Assembly: GCA_019694735.1 (NCBI GenBank)
Contig: JAIBBJ010000015.1
Coordinates: forward strand, 1-35,287
Source: Gemmatimonadaceae bacterium
GTDB lineage: Bacteria; Gemmatimonadota; Gemmatimonadetes; Gemmatimonadales; Gemmatimonadaceae
Length of the DNA stretch: 35,287 bases
Direction of reading: 5' to 3'
A program made the translations under genes and the position numbers. Under the pieces are notes generated by a model. It ran no database searches. It was not told the origin of the DNA and worked only from the letters and a program-made list of their open reading frames with translations. Shown in pieces: positions 25,838 to 33,494 of the stretch (positions are counted from its first letter, which is position 1; each line of letters starts with the position of its first letter).

Positions 25838-26767
25838 CTAGCCCGGCCGGGCGAGGGTCTCGGCGCTCCCGCGCGGGGCCGGATCCGCGGGCAGCCAGCA
25901 GGTGAACGTCGCCCCCCGGCCCGGGGCACTCTCGAGCGTGATGTCCCCGTCGAGCAGCCGGGCGAGCCGCCGCGTGATCGAGAGGCCGAGCCCCGTGCCC
26001 CGCCGCTCCGAGTCGCCGCGCGAGCCCGCTTCGACCTGCTCGAACTCCTCGAAGATCCGCTCGTGGTCCTTCGGCGCGATGCCGATCCCCGTGTCGACCA
26101 CCTGCAGCACGATCCAGTTGCCGCCGGCCGCGAGCAGCGGCCGCTTCGTCGCCGTCGCGGTCGCGGCGTTGACCGCACCGTCGGGCACGTACGCGGCGCG
26201 TACCGTGATGCTCCCCGTCGGCGTGAACTTCACCGCGTTGCCGAGGAGGTTCACGAGGATCTGGCGCAGGTGGGTCGGGTCCGTGCTGATGCGCGGCAGC
26301 GTCGTCGGCACCTGGATGGCGAGCGCCAGCCCCTTCTCGATCACCAGTGGCTCCACTTCGCTCGCCACGTCGATGACGAAGGCGCGCAGGGAGAGCGGCT
26401 CGCGGTGCACGTCGAGGCGACCGGCCGACAGGCGCGCGAGGTCGAGCACCTGGTCCACGAGCGCCTGCAGGTGCTCGGCCGAGGCCTGGATCCGCTCCAC
26501 CGGGCCGATCATCCGCGGTGAGAGTTCGCCGTACGACCCGTCCCGCAGCAGGTCCACGAAGCCGACGATCGCGGCGAGCGGGGTCCGGAGCTCGTGCGAG
26601 ACGTTGGCGAGGAACTCGGACTTGGCGCGGTTCGCGCGCGCGAGCTCGAAGGACAGGTGCTCCAGCTCGGCGCTGCGCTCCTTGAGCCGCCGCCGCTGCC
26701 CCCGCTCATAGAGCAGGAACGCGACGAGTCCCACCGCGACGATGACCCCGATCACCCCGACGAGCAT
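25838..26767 (-). CDS. Membrane-anchored sensor-less histidine kinase
   Basis: 309 residues. One N-terminal membrane helix (3-20) is followed by a basic coiled linker, the HisKA phosphoacceptor His58 in NVSHELRTPL, then HATPase_c with the N-box (LVNLLGNAVKF), VVDTGIGI and GTGLGLS. No extracellular loop or PAS/HAMP sensor domain is present, so signal input must come from the membrane helix or a partner. No response regulator with an intact receiver is adjacent. GAGGAG lies 2 bases before the ATG. Confidence 0.92.
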   Translation of the reverse strand: MLVGVIGVIVAVGLVAFLLYERGQRRRLKERSAELEHLSFELARANRAKSEFLANVSHELRTPLAAIVGFVDLLRDGSYGELSPRMIGPVERIQASAEHLQALVDQVLDLARLSAGRLDVHREPLSLRAFVIDVASEVEPLVIEKGLALAIQVPTTLPRISTDPTHLRQILVNLLGNAVKFTPTGSITVRAAYVPDGAVNAATATATKRPLLAAGGNWIVLQVVDTGIGIAPKDHERIFEEFEQVEAGSRGDSERRGTGLGLSITRRLARLLDGDITLESAPGRGATFTCWLPADPAPRGSAETLARPG

Positions 26768-26799
26768 GGCTCCTCATTGACCGCCCCGCCACGGCCGGG

Positions 26800-26805
26800 T
26801 AGAGT
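26800..26805 (+). promoter_or_regulatory. -10 element TAGAGT, leaderless position before pyrE
   Basis: TAGAGT ends 7 bases before the pyrE ATG with no Shine-Dalgarno between. Confidence 0.4.
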
Positions 26806-26812
26806 GCCCCGC

Positions 26813-27364
26813 ATGGACACCCGCTCCCGGCTCCTCGACCTCCTCGCGCAGCGCAGCGCGCGCCGCGGCACCTTCACCCTCGCGTCGGGACGGCAGTCCG
26901 ACCTCTACATCGATTGCCGCCTCACCACGATGCACCCCGAGGGCCTCGCCCTGATCGGCCCGCTCGGCCTGCACGAGATCGGGGAACGCGGCTGGCACCC
27001 CGACAGCATCGGCGGGCTCACCCTCGGCGCCGACCCCGTGAGCTACGCGATCGCCTATGCGAGCGCCCTCGCCGGCATGCCGACCCGCGCCTTCACGGTG
27101 CGGAAGGAAGCGAAAACGCACGGGACGGGCAAGCTCATCGAGGGACCGTACCAGACCGGTGACCGCGTCGTCGTCATCGAGGACGTGATCACGACCGGCG
27201 GCTCGGCGCTCAAGGCGGTGGAGGCGGTGCGCGCCGCCGGTGGCCTGGTCGTCGGCGTGCTCGCCGTCGTCGACCGCGAGGAGGGCGGCCGCGAGGCGAT
27301 CGAGGCGGCCGGCCTCGAAGTGGCGTCGCTCGCGCGGGCGGCGGAGATCGTCGCGCGGATGTAG
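26813..27364 (+). CDS. pyrE: Orotate phosphoribosyltransferase
   Basis: 183 residues. The PRPP-binding loop VIEDVITTGGS (121-131), the flexible-loop residues R97, K98, K101 and H103 (VRKEAKTHG), and the N-terminal FTLASGRQSDLYIDCR fit PyrE, which converts orotate and PRPP to OMP in pyrimidine synthesis. The ATG at 26813 is chosen from family length; the frame upstream overlaps the divergent histidine kinase. Single gene, converging on the AraC-type regulator. Confidence 0.94.
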   Translation: MDTRSRLLDLLAQRSARRGTFTLASGRQSDLYIDCRLTTMHPEGLALIGPLGLHEIGERGWHPDSIGGLTLGADPVSYAIAYASALAGMPTRAFTVRKEAKTHGTGKLIEGPYQTGDRVVVIEDVITTGGSALKAVEAVRAAGGLVVGVLAVVDREEGGREAIEAAGLEVASLARAAEIVARM

Positions 27365-27400
27365 CGGCCGCGGGAGGAGGAGCGGGTGCGGCGCGGCCGC
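27364..27400. terminator. Inverted repeat between pyrE and the AraC-type gene
   Basis: GCGGCCGCG (27364-27372) and CGCGGCCGC (27392-27400) pair across 19 bases. No U-tract. Shared terminator is an inference from the convergent position. Confidence 0.4.
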
Positions 27401-27410
27401 CGGCGGGATC

Positions 27411-28319
27411 TCAGGGGCCGCGACCGCCGTACGCAGGCCGCCGGTCCATGACGGAGGGGGGCAGGCGCTGCATCCCGGCCCGCAGCACGAACGGATCCAG
27501 CCGCCGCAGGGCACCTCGATGCGGGCGCACCAGCTCGTCGAGCAGCCGCTCCAGCAGCCGCGCCGCATCGAATCCGTCCCGGAACTCCCCGGCGGAGATC
27601 CCCAGCACCGTGCGCACGTGCCGGCTGAAGCTCTGCGGGGAGGAGTAGTCGAGGGCGTTGGCCACGTCCGCCACCGAGTGCCCGCGGTCCTCGAAGAGTC
27701 GTGCCGCGCGCAACAGCCGCGCATAGGCGAGATAGCGCTTCGGTGACGGCAGGTGCGCGCGGAAGAAGCGGCTCATGAGGGTGCTGGGCAGGAGCCCCAT
27801 CCGGAGCGCGAGCTCCCGTACCGTGCCGACACGCTCGCATGCGACGAAGAGCGCCTCGAAGAAGCGCCACCCGCCGGGCGTCATGGTCCCGAGCTCCTGG
27901 ACGATGGCCTCGAGTGCGCGTCGATCGACTTCCTGCCCGCCTTGCGCCGCGAGCAGCTGCCGGAGTCGTGACCACCCGGCGGGCTGCCGGACGTCCACGA
28001 GCGTCGTGACCCCGGCGTTGCCGAGTTGGAGCAGCGCCTCCGCCGACGCCGGCGCGGCACCCAGGAGCGCGAGGGTCGGCACCGAGGGGAACTCGCGCAC
28101 CATCGTGGCCATCCGCCGGTCGCCATCCCGGCTGCAGCGGAGCACCGAGAGCAACACGGCGCTCACACGCTGCCGCTTCAGGTCCTCGAGCGCGTCGGCC
28201 ACGCTCTCCTTGTGGATGGCGCGATAGAGCCCGGCGCCGGCCGCATCGACCCGCACCCGCTCCTCGGGCTCGAGCACGGTGAGGACGGGCGCCGTCAGGG
28301 CGCGCGGAACGATCGGCAT
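27411..28319 (-). CDS. AraC-family regulator with receiver-like N-terminal domain
   Basis: 302 residues. The AraC double helix-turn-helix lies at about 165-248 (VRELALRMGLLPSTLMSRFFRAHL, then SVADVANALDYSSPQSFSRHVRTVLGISAGEFR). The N-terminal roughly 115 residues alternate strands and helices like a response-regulator receiver (VSAVLLSVLR, VPTLALLG, LGNAGVTTLVDV), but the expected phospho-Asp position is Ser. GGAGGAA lies 7 bases before the ATG. It is divergent from rnpB. Confidence 0.85.
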   Translation of the reverse strand: MPIVPRALTAPVLTVLEPEERVRVDAAGAGLYRAIHKESVADALEDLKRQRVSAVLLSVLRCSRDGDRRMATMVREFPSVPTLALLGAAPASAEALLQLGNAGVTTLVDVRQPAGWSRLRQLLAAQGGQEVDRRALEAIVQELGTMTPGGWRFFEALFVACERVGTVRELALRMGLLPSTLMSRFFRAHLPSPKRYLAYARLLRAARLFEDRGHSVADVANALDYSSPQSFSRHVRTVLGISAGEFRDGFDAARLLERLLDELVRPHRGALRRLDPFVLRAGMQRLPPSVMDRRPAYGGRGP

Positions 28320-28435
28320 CGGGGTTCCTCCGGCGGTGAGGGAGTCGCCAAGAAGGGTGTGGACCGCCGGTCACGACCGCGTCATCCGGCCCGGAATGCG
28401 GTGCTGTGCGCGTCATCGCCCGCCAGGGGCCGCGC

Positions 28436-28441
28436 TATATT
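28436..28441 (+). promoter_or_regulatory. rnpB promoter -10 (TATATT)
   Basis: TATATT ends 8 bases before the P1 helix of RNase P RNA, which places the -10 convincingly. The -35 is weak. Confidence 0.6.
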
Positions 28442-28449
28442 CCCCAGGT

Positions 28450-28812
28450 GGTCCCGCCGGACGATCGCGTCGCAGGCTCGCCTGCGCCGAGGAAAGTCCG
28501 GGCTCCTTGGACACGCTGCCAGGTAACGCCTGGGCACGCCGCAAGGCGTGACGGACAGTGCCACAGAGAACAGACCGCCTTCACGCGAGTGGAGGTAAGG
28601 GTGAAACGGTGGGGTAAGAGCCCACCGCGCCGGCGGCAACGACGGCGGCACGGCAAACCCCAGCGGGAGCAAGGCCAAATAGGCGGCGAGCAGCAGTCCT
28701 CTGCGAACGAGACGCCGCGGGTTGGCTGCTAGAGCGTACGGGCGACCGTACGCCGAGAGAAATGATCGTCCGGGGCTTCGGCCCCGACAGAACCCGGCTT
28801 ACAGGCGGGACC
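28450..28812 (+). ncRNA. rnpB: RNase P RNA, bacterial type A
   Basis: Catalytic RNA that trims tRNA 5' leaders with the RnpA protein (encoded at 32878). The ends pair as P1: GGTCCCGCC (28450-28458) with GGCGGGACC (28804-28812). Universal blocks are present: GAGGAAAGTCCGGGCTCC near 28489, CACAGAGAACAGACCGCC near 28561, GGTAAGGGTGAAACGGTGG and GTAAGAGCCCACC near 28593-28626, and the 3' block GACAGAACCCGGCTTACAGG near 28787. The size of about 363 nt is normal. The precise 3' end after P1 is uncertain by a few bases. Confidence 0.96.
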
Positions 28813-28830
28813 CACGCTGGGCACGATGGG

Positions 28831-28867
28831 GCGACGGACGGGGTGCGCGGTGCGCCCCGTCCGTCGC
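28831..28867 (+). terminator. Hairpin downstream of rnpB
   Basis: GCGACGGACGGGG (28831-28843) pairs perfectly with CCCCGTCCGTCGC (28855-28867) around an 11-base loop, 18 bases after rnpB. No U-tract. Confidence 0.6.
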
Positions 28868-28886
28868 GCACCCTGCACCGTCTCCG

Positions 28887-29765
28887 ATGTCGCCTCCATC
28901 CACCCCTGCTCGCCGTCGCGTCGCCGTTGCGGTCGCCCTCATCGCGGCCGTGATCGGCTGCGCGACACCGTCGCCATCGCCGGCACCGCGACCGGACACC
29001 GCCATCCCGGTGGCGCCAGTGCCCGATCGGCTGGCGGCCCCTTGGACGTTGCGGCTCGGCGCAGGCACCTGGGTACGCCGACTGACGCTCGAGACGGAGC
29101 TGCGGACGCGGACCGATTCGGTCGAGACCGTCGACTCCTTGCGCACGGACCTCGTAGCCGAGTGGTCTCGGCTCGCCGGCGAGGGCGAGCCCCGGCTCTC
29201 CGGGCTGCTGCGCGAGTTCCGCCTGGCCGTCCCACCCGATGCGCCAGCAACACCGGCTGGGGTCCTCTTGCCCATCCCCTTCGCCGCGTTGGATGGCATC
29301 GGCGGAGCCCCGGTGCAGTTCACGCGCCCCGATCCCGCCGCTTGCGGGCTGGACGCCGCCGCGCTGCAGCCGATGCGCGAGCTCCTTGTCACCCCTCCGC
29401 GGCGCCTCGAACCCGGCACGGCGTGGGCTGACTCCGCGACCTACACCATCTGCCGCGACTCCATCCCACTCTCCGTGCACGTGACGCGCCGATTCGTGGC
29501 GCGCGGTGCAGAGGCGCGCGAGGACGGTGTCGTCGTGCTCGTCGACCGGACGAGCGTCGTGCAGTTGCGTGGCGAGGGCCGGCAGTTCGGCGAGCCGCTC
29601 ACCATCGAGGCGACCGGCGAGGGGGCGATGGCGCTCACCCTGCAGGTCCCGGATGGCGCGATCGCCGAGGGGCACGGGACCCAGGTGCTGCAAATGACGA
29701 TGCGCGGGCGCCGCCGCTCCCAGGAGCTGACGCAGCACACGCGCATCACGATCGCACGGCCCTGA
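28887..29765 (+). CDS. Lipoprotein of unknown function
   Basis: 292 residues from the ATG at 28887. RRRVAVAVALIAAVIGC is a clear lipoprotein signal, then a Pro/Ser linker. The mature part is beta-rich (WTLRLGAGTWVRRLTLETELRTRTDSVETVDSL, SVVQLRGEGRQFGEPLTIEATGEGAMALTLQV), suggesting an exported beta-sheet domain. I do not recognise the family. The frame is open back through rnpB, but that part is the RNA gene. It lies just beyond the rnpB hairpin and converges on dnaN. Confidence 0.75.
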   Translation: MSPPSTPARRRVAVAVALIAAVIGCATPSPSPAPRPDTAIPVAPVPDRLAAPWTLRLGAGTWVRRLTLETELRTRTDSVETVDSLRTDLVAEWSRLAGEGEPRLSGLLREFRLAVPPDAPATPAGVLLPIPFAALDGIGGAPVQFTRPDPAACGLDAAALQPMRELLVTPPRRLEPGTAWADSATYTICRDSIPLSVHVTRRFVARGAEAREDGVVVLVDRTSVVQLRGEGRQFGEPLTIEATGEGAMALTLQVPDGAIAEGHGTQVLQMTMRGRRRSQELTQHTRITIARP

Positions 29766-29783
29766 TGCCGGCCGTCGCCGGCA
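29766..29783. terminator. Short hairpin between the lipoprotein gene and dnaN
   Basis: TGCCGGC (29766-29772) pairs with GCCGGCA (29777-29783) around a 4-base loop in a 24-base convergent gap. Confidence 0.45.
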
Positions 29784-29789
29784 CGACGA

Positions 29790-30896
29790 TCAGTCCACCA
29801 GCCGCAGCGGCATCAGCAGGCACAGGTACTTCGCCGACTCGCTCCACCCTTCCGGCTCGATGGTCGAGGCCCGCTCCGGGGCACGGAAGGTCATCTTGAC
29901 CTCCTCGGTCGGCATCTGGCGCAGGATCTCGAGGAGGTAGGCCGCATTGAAGCCGATGTCGAGCGGATCGCCGTCATAGCGGATCGGGAGCTCGTCCTGC
30001 GCTTCACCGAGATCCGGCGTGCTGACGGAGAACTTCACCATCCCGGCGTTGAAGGAGAGCCGGATCCGGTGCGTCTGATCCGAGGCCACCACGCTCATGC
30101 GGCGCAGCGCGCTCGTGAACGCGGCCTTGTCGACGATCGCCTTCTTGTCGTTGTCCTTCGGGATGACCTGTTCGTAGCCCGGGTACGGCCCCTCGATGAG
30201 GCGCGTGTAGACCGACGTGAACGGGGAGCGGAACCCGAGGTGGTTCTCACCCTGGGCGACCTCAAGCTCCTCCTCGGCGGCGAAGAGACGCCGGATCTGG
30301 TCGAGCGCCTTCGGGGGGATGATGAGATCCGCCTTCTGCCCGCCCGAGACCCCGACCTCCATCTTCGCGAGCCGGTGGCCGTTGGTCGCGACCATGCGCA
30401 TGAGGTCGCTGCGCAGCTCCCAGAGCACGCCATTGAGGATCGGCCGGCTCTCCTCCGTGCTGGCCGCGAACGCCGTGTGGCCGATGAGCTTCTGCAGGTC
30501 GCCCGAGGGGATCCGCACCGCCTTGTCGAACTGCACGGCGGGGAAGCTCGGGAACTCCGACTTCGGCAGGCCGAGCAGCTTGAACTTCGATCGGCCGCAC
30601 TCGAGGGTGATGCGCTGGTCCCCGGTGGCGGAGATCCGCACCGGCGCCGGCGGCAGCTCCCGGGCGATCTCGCTCAGCTTGCGCGCCGGGATGGTGATCG
30701 CGCCCACGCCCTCGACGTCCGCGGTCACTTCGGTGCTGACTGCGATGTCGAGGTCGGTGCCCGAGATCCGGATCCCCTTGTCCGTCGTCTGGACGAGGAG
30801 GTTGGCCAGGACCGGCAACGTGGTCTTGCCCGGCACCGCGGGGGTGACGGCGGCGAGCCCTTCCTGGAGCTTCTCGCGGGTGATGGTGAAACGCAT
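29790..30896 (-). CDS. dnaN: DNA polymerase III beta sliding clamp
   Basis: 368 residues in three clamp folds. MRFTITREKLQEGLAAV at the N-terminus, LPVLANLLVQT, RPILNGVLWEL, ATNGHRLAKMEV and the C-terminal YLCLLMPLRLVD match DnaN. The ring dimer tethers the replicase and hands DNA to PolA and repair enzymes. Downstream of dnaA in the same orientation, separated by the origin region, as in Bacillus-type origins. Confidence 0.97.
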   Translation of the reverse strand: MRFTITREKLQEGLAAVTPAVPGKTTLPVLANLLVQTTDKGIRISGTDLDIAVSTEVTADVEGVGAITIPARKLSEIARELPPAPVRISATGDQRITLECGRSKFKLLGLPKSEFPSFPAVQFDKAVRIPSGDLQKLIGHTAFAASTEESRPILNGVLWELRSDLMRMVATNGHRLAKMEVGVSGGQKADLIIPPKALDQIRRLFAAEEELEVAQGENHLGFRSPFTSVYTRLIEGPYPGYEQVIPKDNDKKAIVDKAAFTSALRRMSVVASDQTHRIRLSFNAGMVKFSVSTPDLGEAQDELPIRYDGDPLDIGFNAAYLLEILRQMPTEEVKMTFRAPERASTIEPEGWSESAKYLCLLMPLRLVD

Positions 30897-31132
30897 GCGG
30901 ATCCGACCGAGTGACGGGGGCTGTGGAACGCGGCGAGGACCTACGGTATCGAATTACTGAATTACTTGAACAGCAACAGTAGTAGAAAGATGTGGAGTGT
31001 GGACGAACGCCGGAAGGCGTTGCCCCACAAGGGCGTCCGGGGTGTCCAGCTGATGTGTGACCTCACGTGGGGCAGCGTGGAGTCGCGTCGACAACCCGGC
31101 GATCGCCGCGCCCCGCGTGGGGAACATGTGCA
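30897..31132. other. oriC: oriC (dnaA-dnaN intergenic part) with basal unwinding elements
   Basis: The 236-bp gap carries an AT-rich island in GC-rich DNA. Read on the minus strand from dnaA toward dnaN: two weak DnaA boxes, TCGTCCACA (30998-31006) and CACTCCACA (30991-30999), then five bases, then triplets CTA CTA CTG TTG CTG (30985 down to 30971). These match the DnaA-trio pattern, whose complement read 3'-5' is [G/A]A[T/C]. Next comes a tandem repeat of GAATTACT (30951-30966, plus-strand reading). The order box, trio, AT-rich duplex-unwinding region toward dnaN is that of the B. subtilis origin. The boxes are imperfect. Confidence 0.7.
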
Positions 31133-32530
31133 TCAGGTGGAGTGCCGCACGGTTTCCCGCACCTTCTCCACACGCCCCCGGAACTCCCCGCTCTCCTTCA
31201 TCATGTCGGCCACCCGCTCGAGCGAGTGGATGACCGTCGAATGGTCGCGACCGCCGAAGGCCTGGCCGATCTCGACCAGCTGGAGGCCGAGCACCTCGCG
31301 CGCGAGGTACATCGCCACCTGCCGCGGAACGGTCAGGTTCTTCGTGCGGGTCTTCGAGCGCAGGCCATCGACCGTGACGCCCCACTCGGCGGCGACCCGC
31401 TGCTGGATCGTGCCCATCCGATCGTGGCGCTCCGGCCGCGCCGCACCCGCATCGTTCTGCCGCAGCTTGTCGCGCAACGCCTCACGCGCCAGCTCCACCG
31501 TGATCACCCGGTGCTTCAGCGAGGCGTAGGCGAGCAGCTTGATGATGGAGCCTTCGAGCTCGCGCACGTTCGACTGGACGTGGTCCGCGATGAAGTGGAG
31601 CACATCATCGGGGATCGTGTGCTCAAGGTGGTCCATCGCGGCCTTGCGGCGCAGGATGGCGATGCGGTGCTCGAGGTCCGGCTGGCCGACATCGGCCACC
31701 ATGCCCCAGGCGAAGCGGGACGCCAGGCGCGCCTCGAGCTTGGGGATCTCGGAAGGCGGCCGATCCGAGGTGAGGACGATCTGGCGCCCGGCCTCGTAGA
31801 GGGCGTTGAACGTGTGGAAGAACTCCTCCTGCGTGGAGTTCTTGCCCCCGATGAAGTGGACGTCGTCGACCAGGAAGAGGTCGGTCTCCCGGTAGCGGCG
31901 CCGGAAGTCGTGCATGGCGCCTTTTCCGATGGACGTGATGACGTCGTTGGTGAACTGCTCGGTGGTGATGTAGGTGACGCGGGTCTGCGGGGCGCGCTTG
32001 ATGATGTCGTGCGCGATCGCCTGCATCAGGTGCGTCTTCCCCAGGCCGGTGGGGCCGTAGAAGAACAGAGGATTGTAGGTCTTGCCCGGGGCCTGGGCGA
32101 CGGCTGCCGCAGCGGCGGCAGCGAGGTCGTTGGACTTACCGACGACGAAGGTATCGAAGGTATAGCGGTCGTTGAGCTGACTCAGCGTGACATTCTGCTG
32201 AGGCTTTTCTGGCGCGATGATGCTCTGTTCTTGCCCCTTTACTGGCACAAAAAGATCCATCTGGGAGCGCTGGACGCGCTCCTGCTGGACCCGCAGCGCA
32301 ATCTTGACCGGGTGGCCCACCGCGACCGGCGCCAACGACTCGAGGATCGCCGAGTGCCGGCGCTCATTCCACTCGACCGAGAACTGGTCGGGCGCGTTGA
32401 GCGTGAGCGCTTCCCCGGAGAACTCGGCCGCCGTGAGAGGGGCGAGCCAGGTATCAACTATGTGATCCGAGAGCTGGGTGCGCGCCCGGTCGAGCAGGCG
32501 GGACCAGACTTCGGAGGCGGTGAGCGACAT
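31133..32530 (-). CDS. dnaA: Chromosomal replication initiator DnaA
   Basis: 465 residues. Domain I (VWSRLLDRARTQLSDHIVDTWLAPL), a short linker, AAA+ domain III with NPLFFYGPTGLGKTHLM (Walker A), LFLVDDVHF (Walker B) and sensor regions, then domain IV with GGRDHSTVIHS, the DnaA-box-reading signature. It opens oriC and loads the replicative helicase. DnaA boxes lie in its own promoter (autoregulation) and in the downstream gap to dnaN. Normal length. Confidence 0.97.
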   Translation of the reverse strand: MSLTASEVWSRLLDRARTQLSDHIVDTWLAPLTAAEFSGEALTLNAPDQFSVEWNERRHSAILESLAPVAVGHPVKIALRVQQERVQRSQMDLFVPVKGQEQSIIAPEKPQQNVTLSQLNDRYTFDTFVVGKSNDLAAAAAAAVAQAPGKTYNPLFFYGPTGLGKTHLMQAIAHDIIKRAPQTRVTYITTEQFTNDVITSIGKGAMHDFRRRYRETDLFLVDDVHFIGGKNSTQEEFFHTFNALYEAGRQIVLTSDRPPSEIPKLEARLASRFAWGMVADVGQPDLEHRIAILRRKAAMDHLEHTIPDDVLHFIADHVQSNVRELEGSIIKLLAYASLKHRVITVELAREALRDKLRQNDAGAARPERHDRMGTIQQRVAAEWGVTVDGLRSKTRTKNLTVPRQVAMYLAREVLGLQLVEIGQAFGGRDHSTVIHSLERVADMMKESGEFRGRVEKVRETVRHST

Positions 32531-32546
32531 TCCGGGCCGAGCGGGG

Positions 32547-32555
32547 TGTGGATAT
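32547..32555 (-). promoter_or_regulatory. DnaA box (ATATCCACA)
   Basis: On the minus strand ATATCCACA differs by one base from TTATCCACA. It falls in the dnaA leader just past the predicted transcription start, well placed to repress dnaA. Confidence 0.6.
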
Positions 32556-32569
32556 CTGCTGGGGCGCCC

Positions 32570-32598
32570 AACCTACCCCGGCCGTGTGGACAAGTCAA
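32570..32598 (-). promoter_or_regulatory. dnaA promoter
   Basis: On the minus strand TTGACT (32593-32598), exactly 17 bases, then TAGGTT (32570-32575). Transcription would start near 32562, about 32 nt before the ATG. It is the best -35/-10 pair in the window. Confidence 0.6.
32585..32593 (-). promoter_or_regulatory. DnaA box (TTGTCCACA)
   Basis: On the minus strand TTGTCCACA is one base off consensus and touches the -35 of dnaA, so bound DnaA would cover the promoter. Confidence 0.6.
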
Positions 32599-32605
32599 CG
32601 TTCGT

Positions 32606-32629
32606 GGGTGCGAACAAGCGTACGCACCC
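32606..32629. repeat. Inverted repeat between the dnaA and rpmH promoters
   Basis: GGGTGCG (32606-32612) and CGCACCC (32623-32629) are perfect inverted copies across 10 bases, between the two divergent -35 elements. Could be an operator or part of the origin. Confidence 0.4.
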
Positions 32630-32640
32630 GGGGGTTGCCG

Positions 32641-32669
32641 TTGACCTAAGCCCAATGCCCAACTACGTT
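32641..32669 (+). promoter_or_regulatory. rpmH-rnpA-yidDC promoter
   Basis: TTGACC (32641-32646), 17 bases, TACGTT (32664-32669). Strong -35, weaker -10. It gives a leader of about 47 nt to rpmH. Confidence 0.5.
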
Positions 32670-32723
32670 TAGCGTTCTGTCCGTACCGGATCTACCAAGC
32701 CTTTTGGAGCACCTGGAGCACCT

Positions 32724-32888
32724 ATGGGGAAGCCGACGTACCGTCCGCGCAACAAGCGTCGCATCAAGACGCACGGGTTCCGCGCGCGCATGGAGACCAA
32801 GTGGGGGCGTGAAGTCCTCAGCCGCCGCCGCAAGAAGGGGCGCAAGCGGCTCACCGTGAAGCTGCCGTCCAAGTACGCTGGCGCCTGA
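32724..32888 (+). CDS. rpmH: 50S ribosomal protein L34
   Basis: 54 residues and very basic: [47 protein letters not shown], the whole-length pattern of L34 in the large ribosomal subunit. The N-terminus is slightly different from the common MKRTYQP. The ATG is preceded by a tandem duplication of TGGAGCACC (32705-32722), giving two GGAG ribosome-binding sites. First gene of the rpmH-rnpA-yidD-yidC-mnmE series beside dnaA. Confidence 0.96.
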   Translation: MGKPTYRPRNKRRIKTHGFRARMETKWGREVLSRRRKKGRKRLTVKLPSKYAGA

Positions 32889-33249
32889 GCACTCCCTCCG
32901 CTTCCCGCCGGCCCGGCGGTTGACGCGGACGGCGGCGCTCGACGCGGTGCGTCGTGAAGGGAAGCGAGTCCGGACTCCGCGCCTGGAGGTTCGGTACATC
33001 GCTTCCCTTTCGCGTTCCGCGCGGGTCGGCATCGTCGTGCCGAAGCACAAGCGCACCGCGGTCGCGCGCAATCTCGTGAAGCGACGGCTGCGCGAGCTGG
33101 TGCGCACGACGTTGCTCCCGGGGCTGGCCGCGGTCGCGCCGCTCGATCTCGTCGTGCGGGCGGCGCCCGAGGCGTACGGGGCCGACCTGGCCACCCTCGC
33201 CGCGGATCTCGCGACGGTGCTCGCGCGCCTGCGGACGCGGCCCGCGTGA
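32878..33249 (+). CDS. rnpA: RNase P protein component
   Basis: Protein subunit of RNase P, partner of the rnpB RNA at 28450. The core [27 protein letters not shown] is the RNR motif. Translating upstream of the TTG at 32920 in frame gives [18 protein letters not shown], matching the conserved N-terminal FP..RRL block, so the true start must lie further up. The only start-like codon before the in-frame stop is CTG at 32878, which overlaps the end of rpmH by 11 bases and gives 123 residues. The start is therefore non-canonical and uncertain. Confidence 0.9.
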   Translation: MAPEHSLRFPPARRLTRTAALDAVRREGKRVRTPRLEVRYIASLSRSARVGIVVPKHKRTAVARNLVKRRLRELVRTTLLPGLAAVAPLDLVVRAAPEAYGADLATLAADLATVLARLRTRPA

Positions 33250-33494
33250 AGCGGGTGCTCGTCCTCGGGGTGCGCGCCTACCAGGTGCTGCTCTCGCCGT
33301 TGCTCCCCGCGGCGTGTCGGTACACGCCGAGTTGTTCGCACTACGCCATCGAGGCGCTCGAGACGCACGGAGCGTTGCGTGGCGGGTGGCTCGCGGTGAA
33401 GCGCATCGCGCGCTGCCATCCCTTCCACGCCGGGGGCTACGACCCGGTGCCCGATCCTCCCTCTGGTCCCCCTGGTCCACGCCGAGATGGATAA
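33246..33494 (+). CDS. yidD: Membrane protein insertion efficiency factor YidD
   Basis: 82 residues. [51 protein letters not shown] is the full YidD pattern with its three conserved Cys. It helps YidC insert membrane proteins. GTG start overlapping the rnpA stop by 4 bases; the 3' end overlaps yidC by 8. Confidence 0.95.
   Translation: MKRVLVLGVRAYQVLLSPLLPAACRYTPSCSHYAIEALETHGALRGGWLAVKRIARCHPFHAGGYDPVPDPPSGPPGPRRDG

Noticed and set aside
25829-25838. GGGCGCGCCC palindrome between the two kinase genes
   Set aside because: Short GC palindromes are expected by chance at this GC content, and there is no loop or U-tract.
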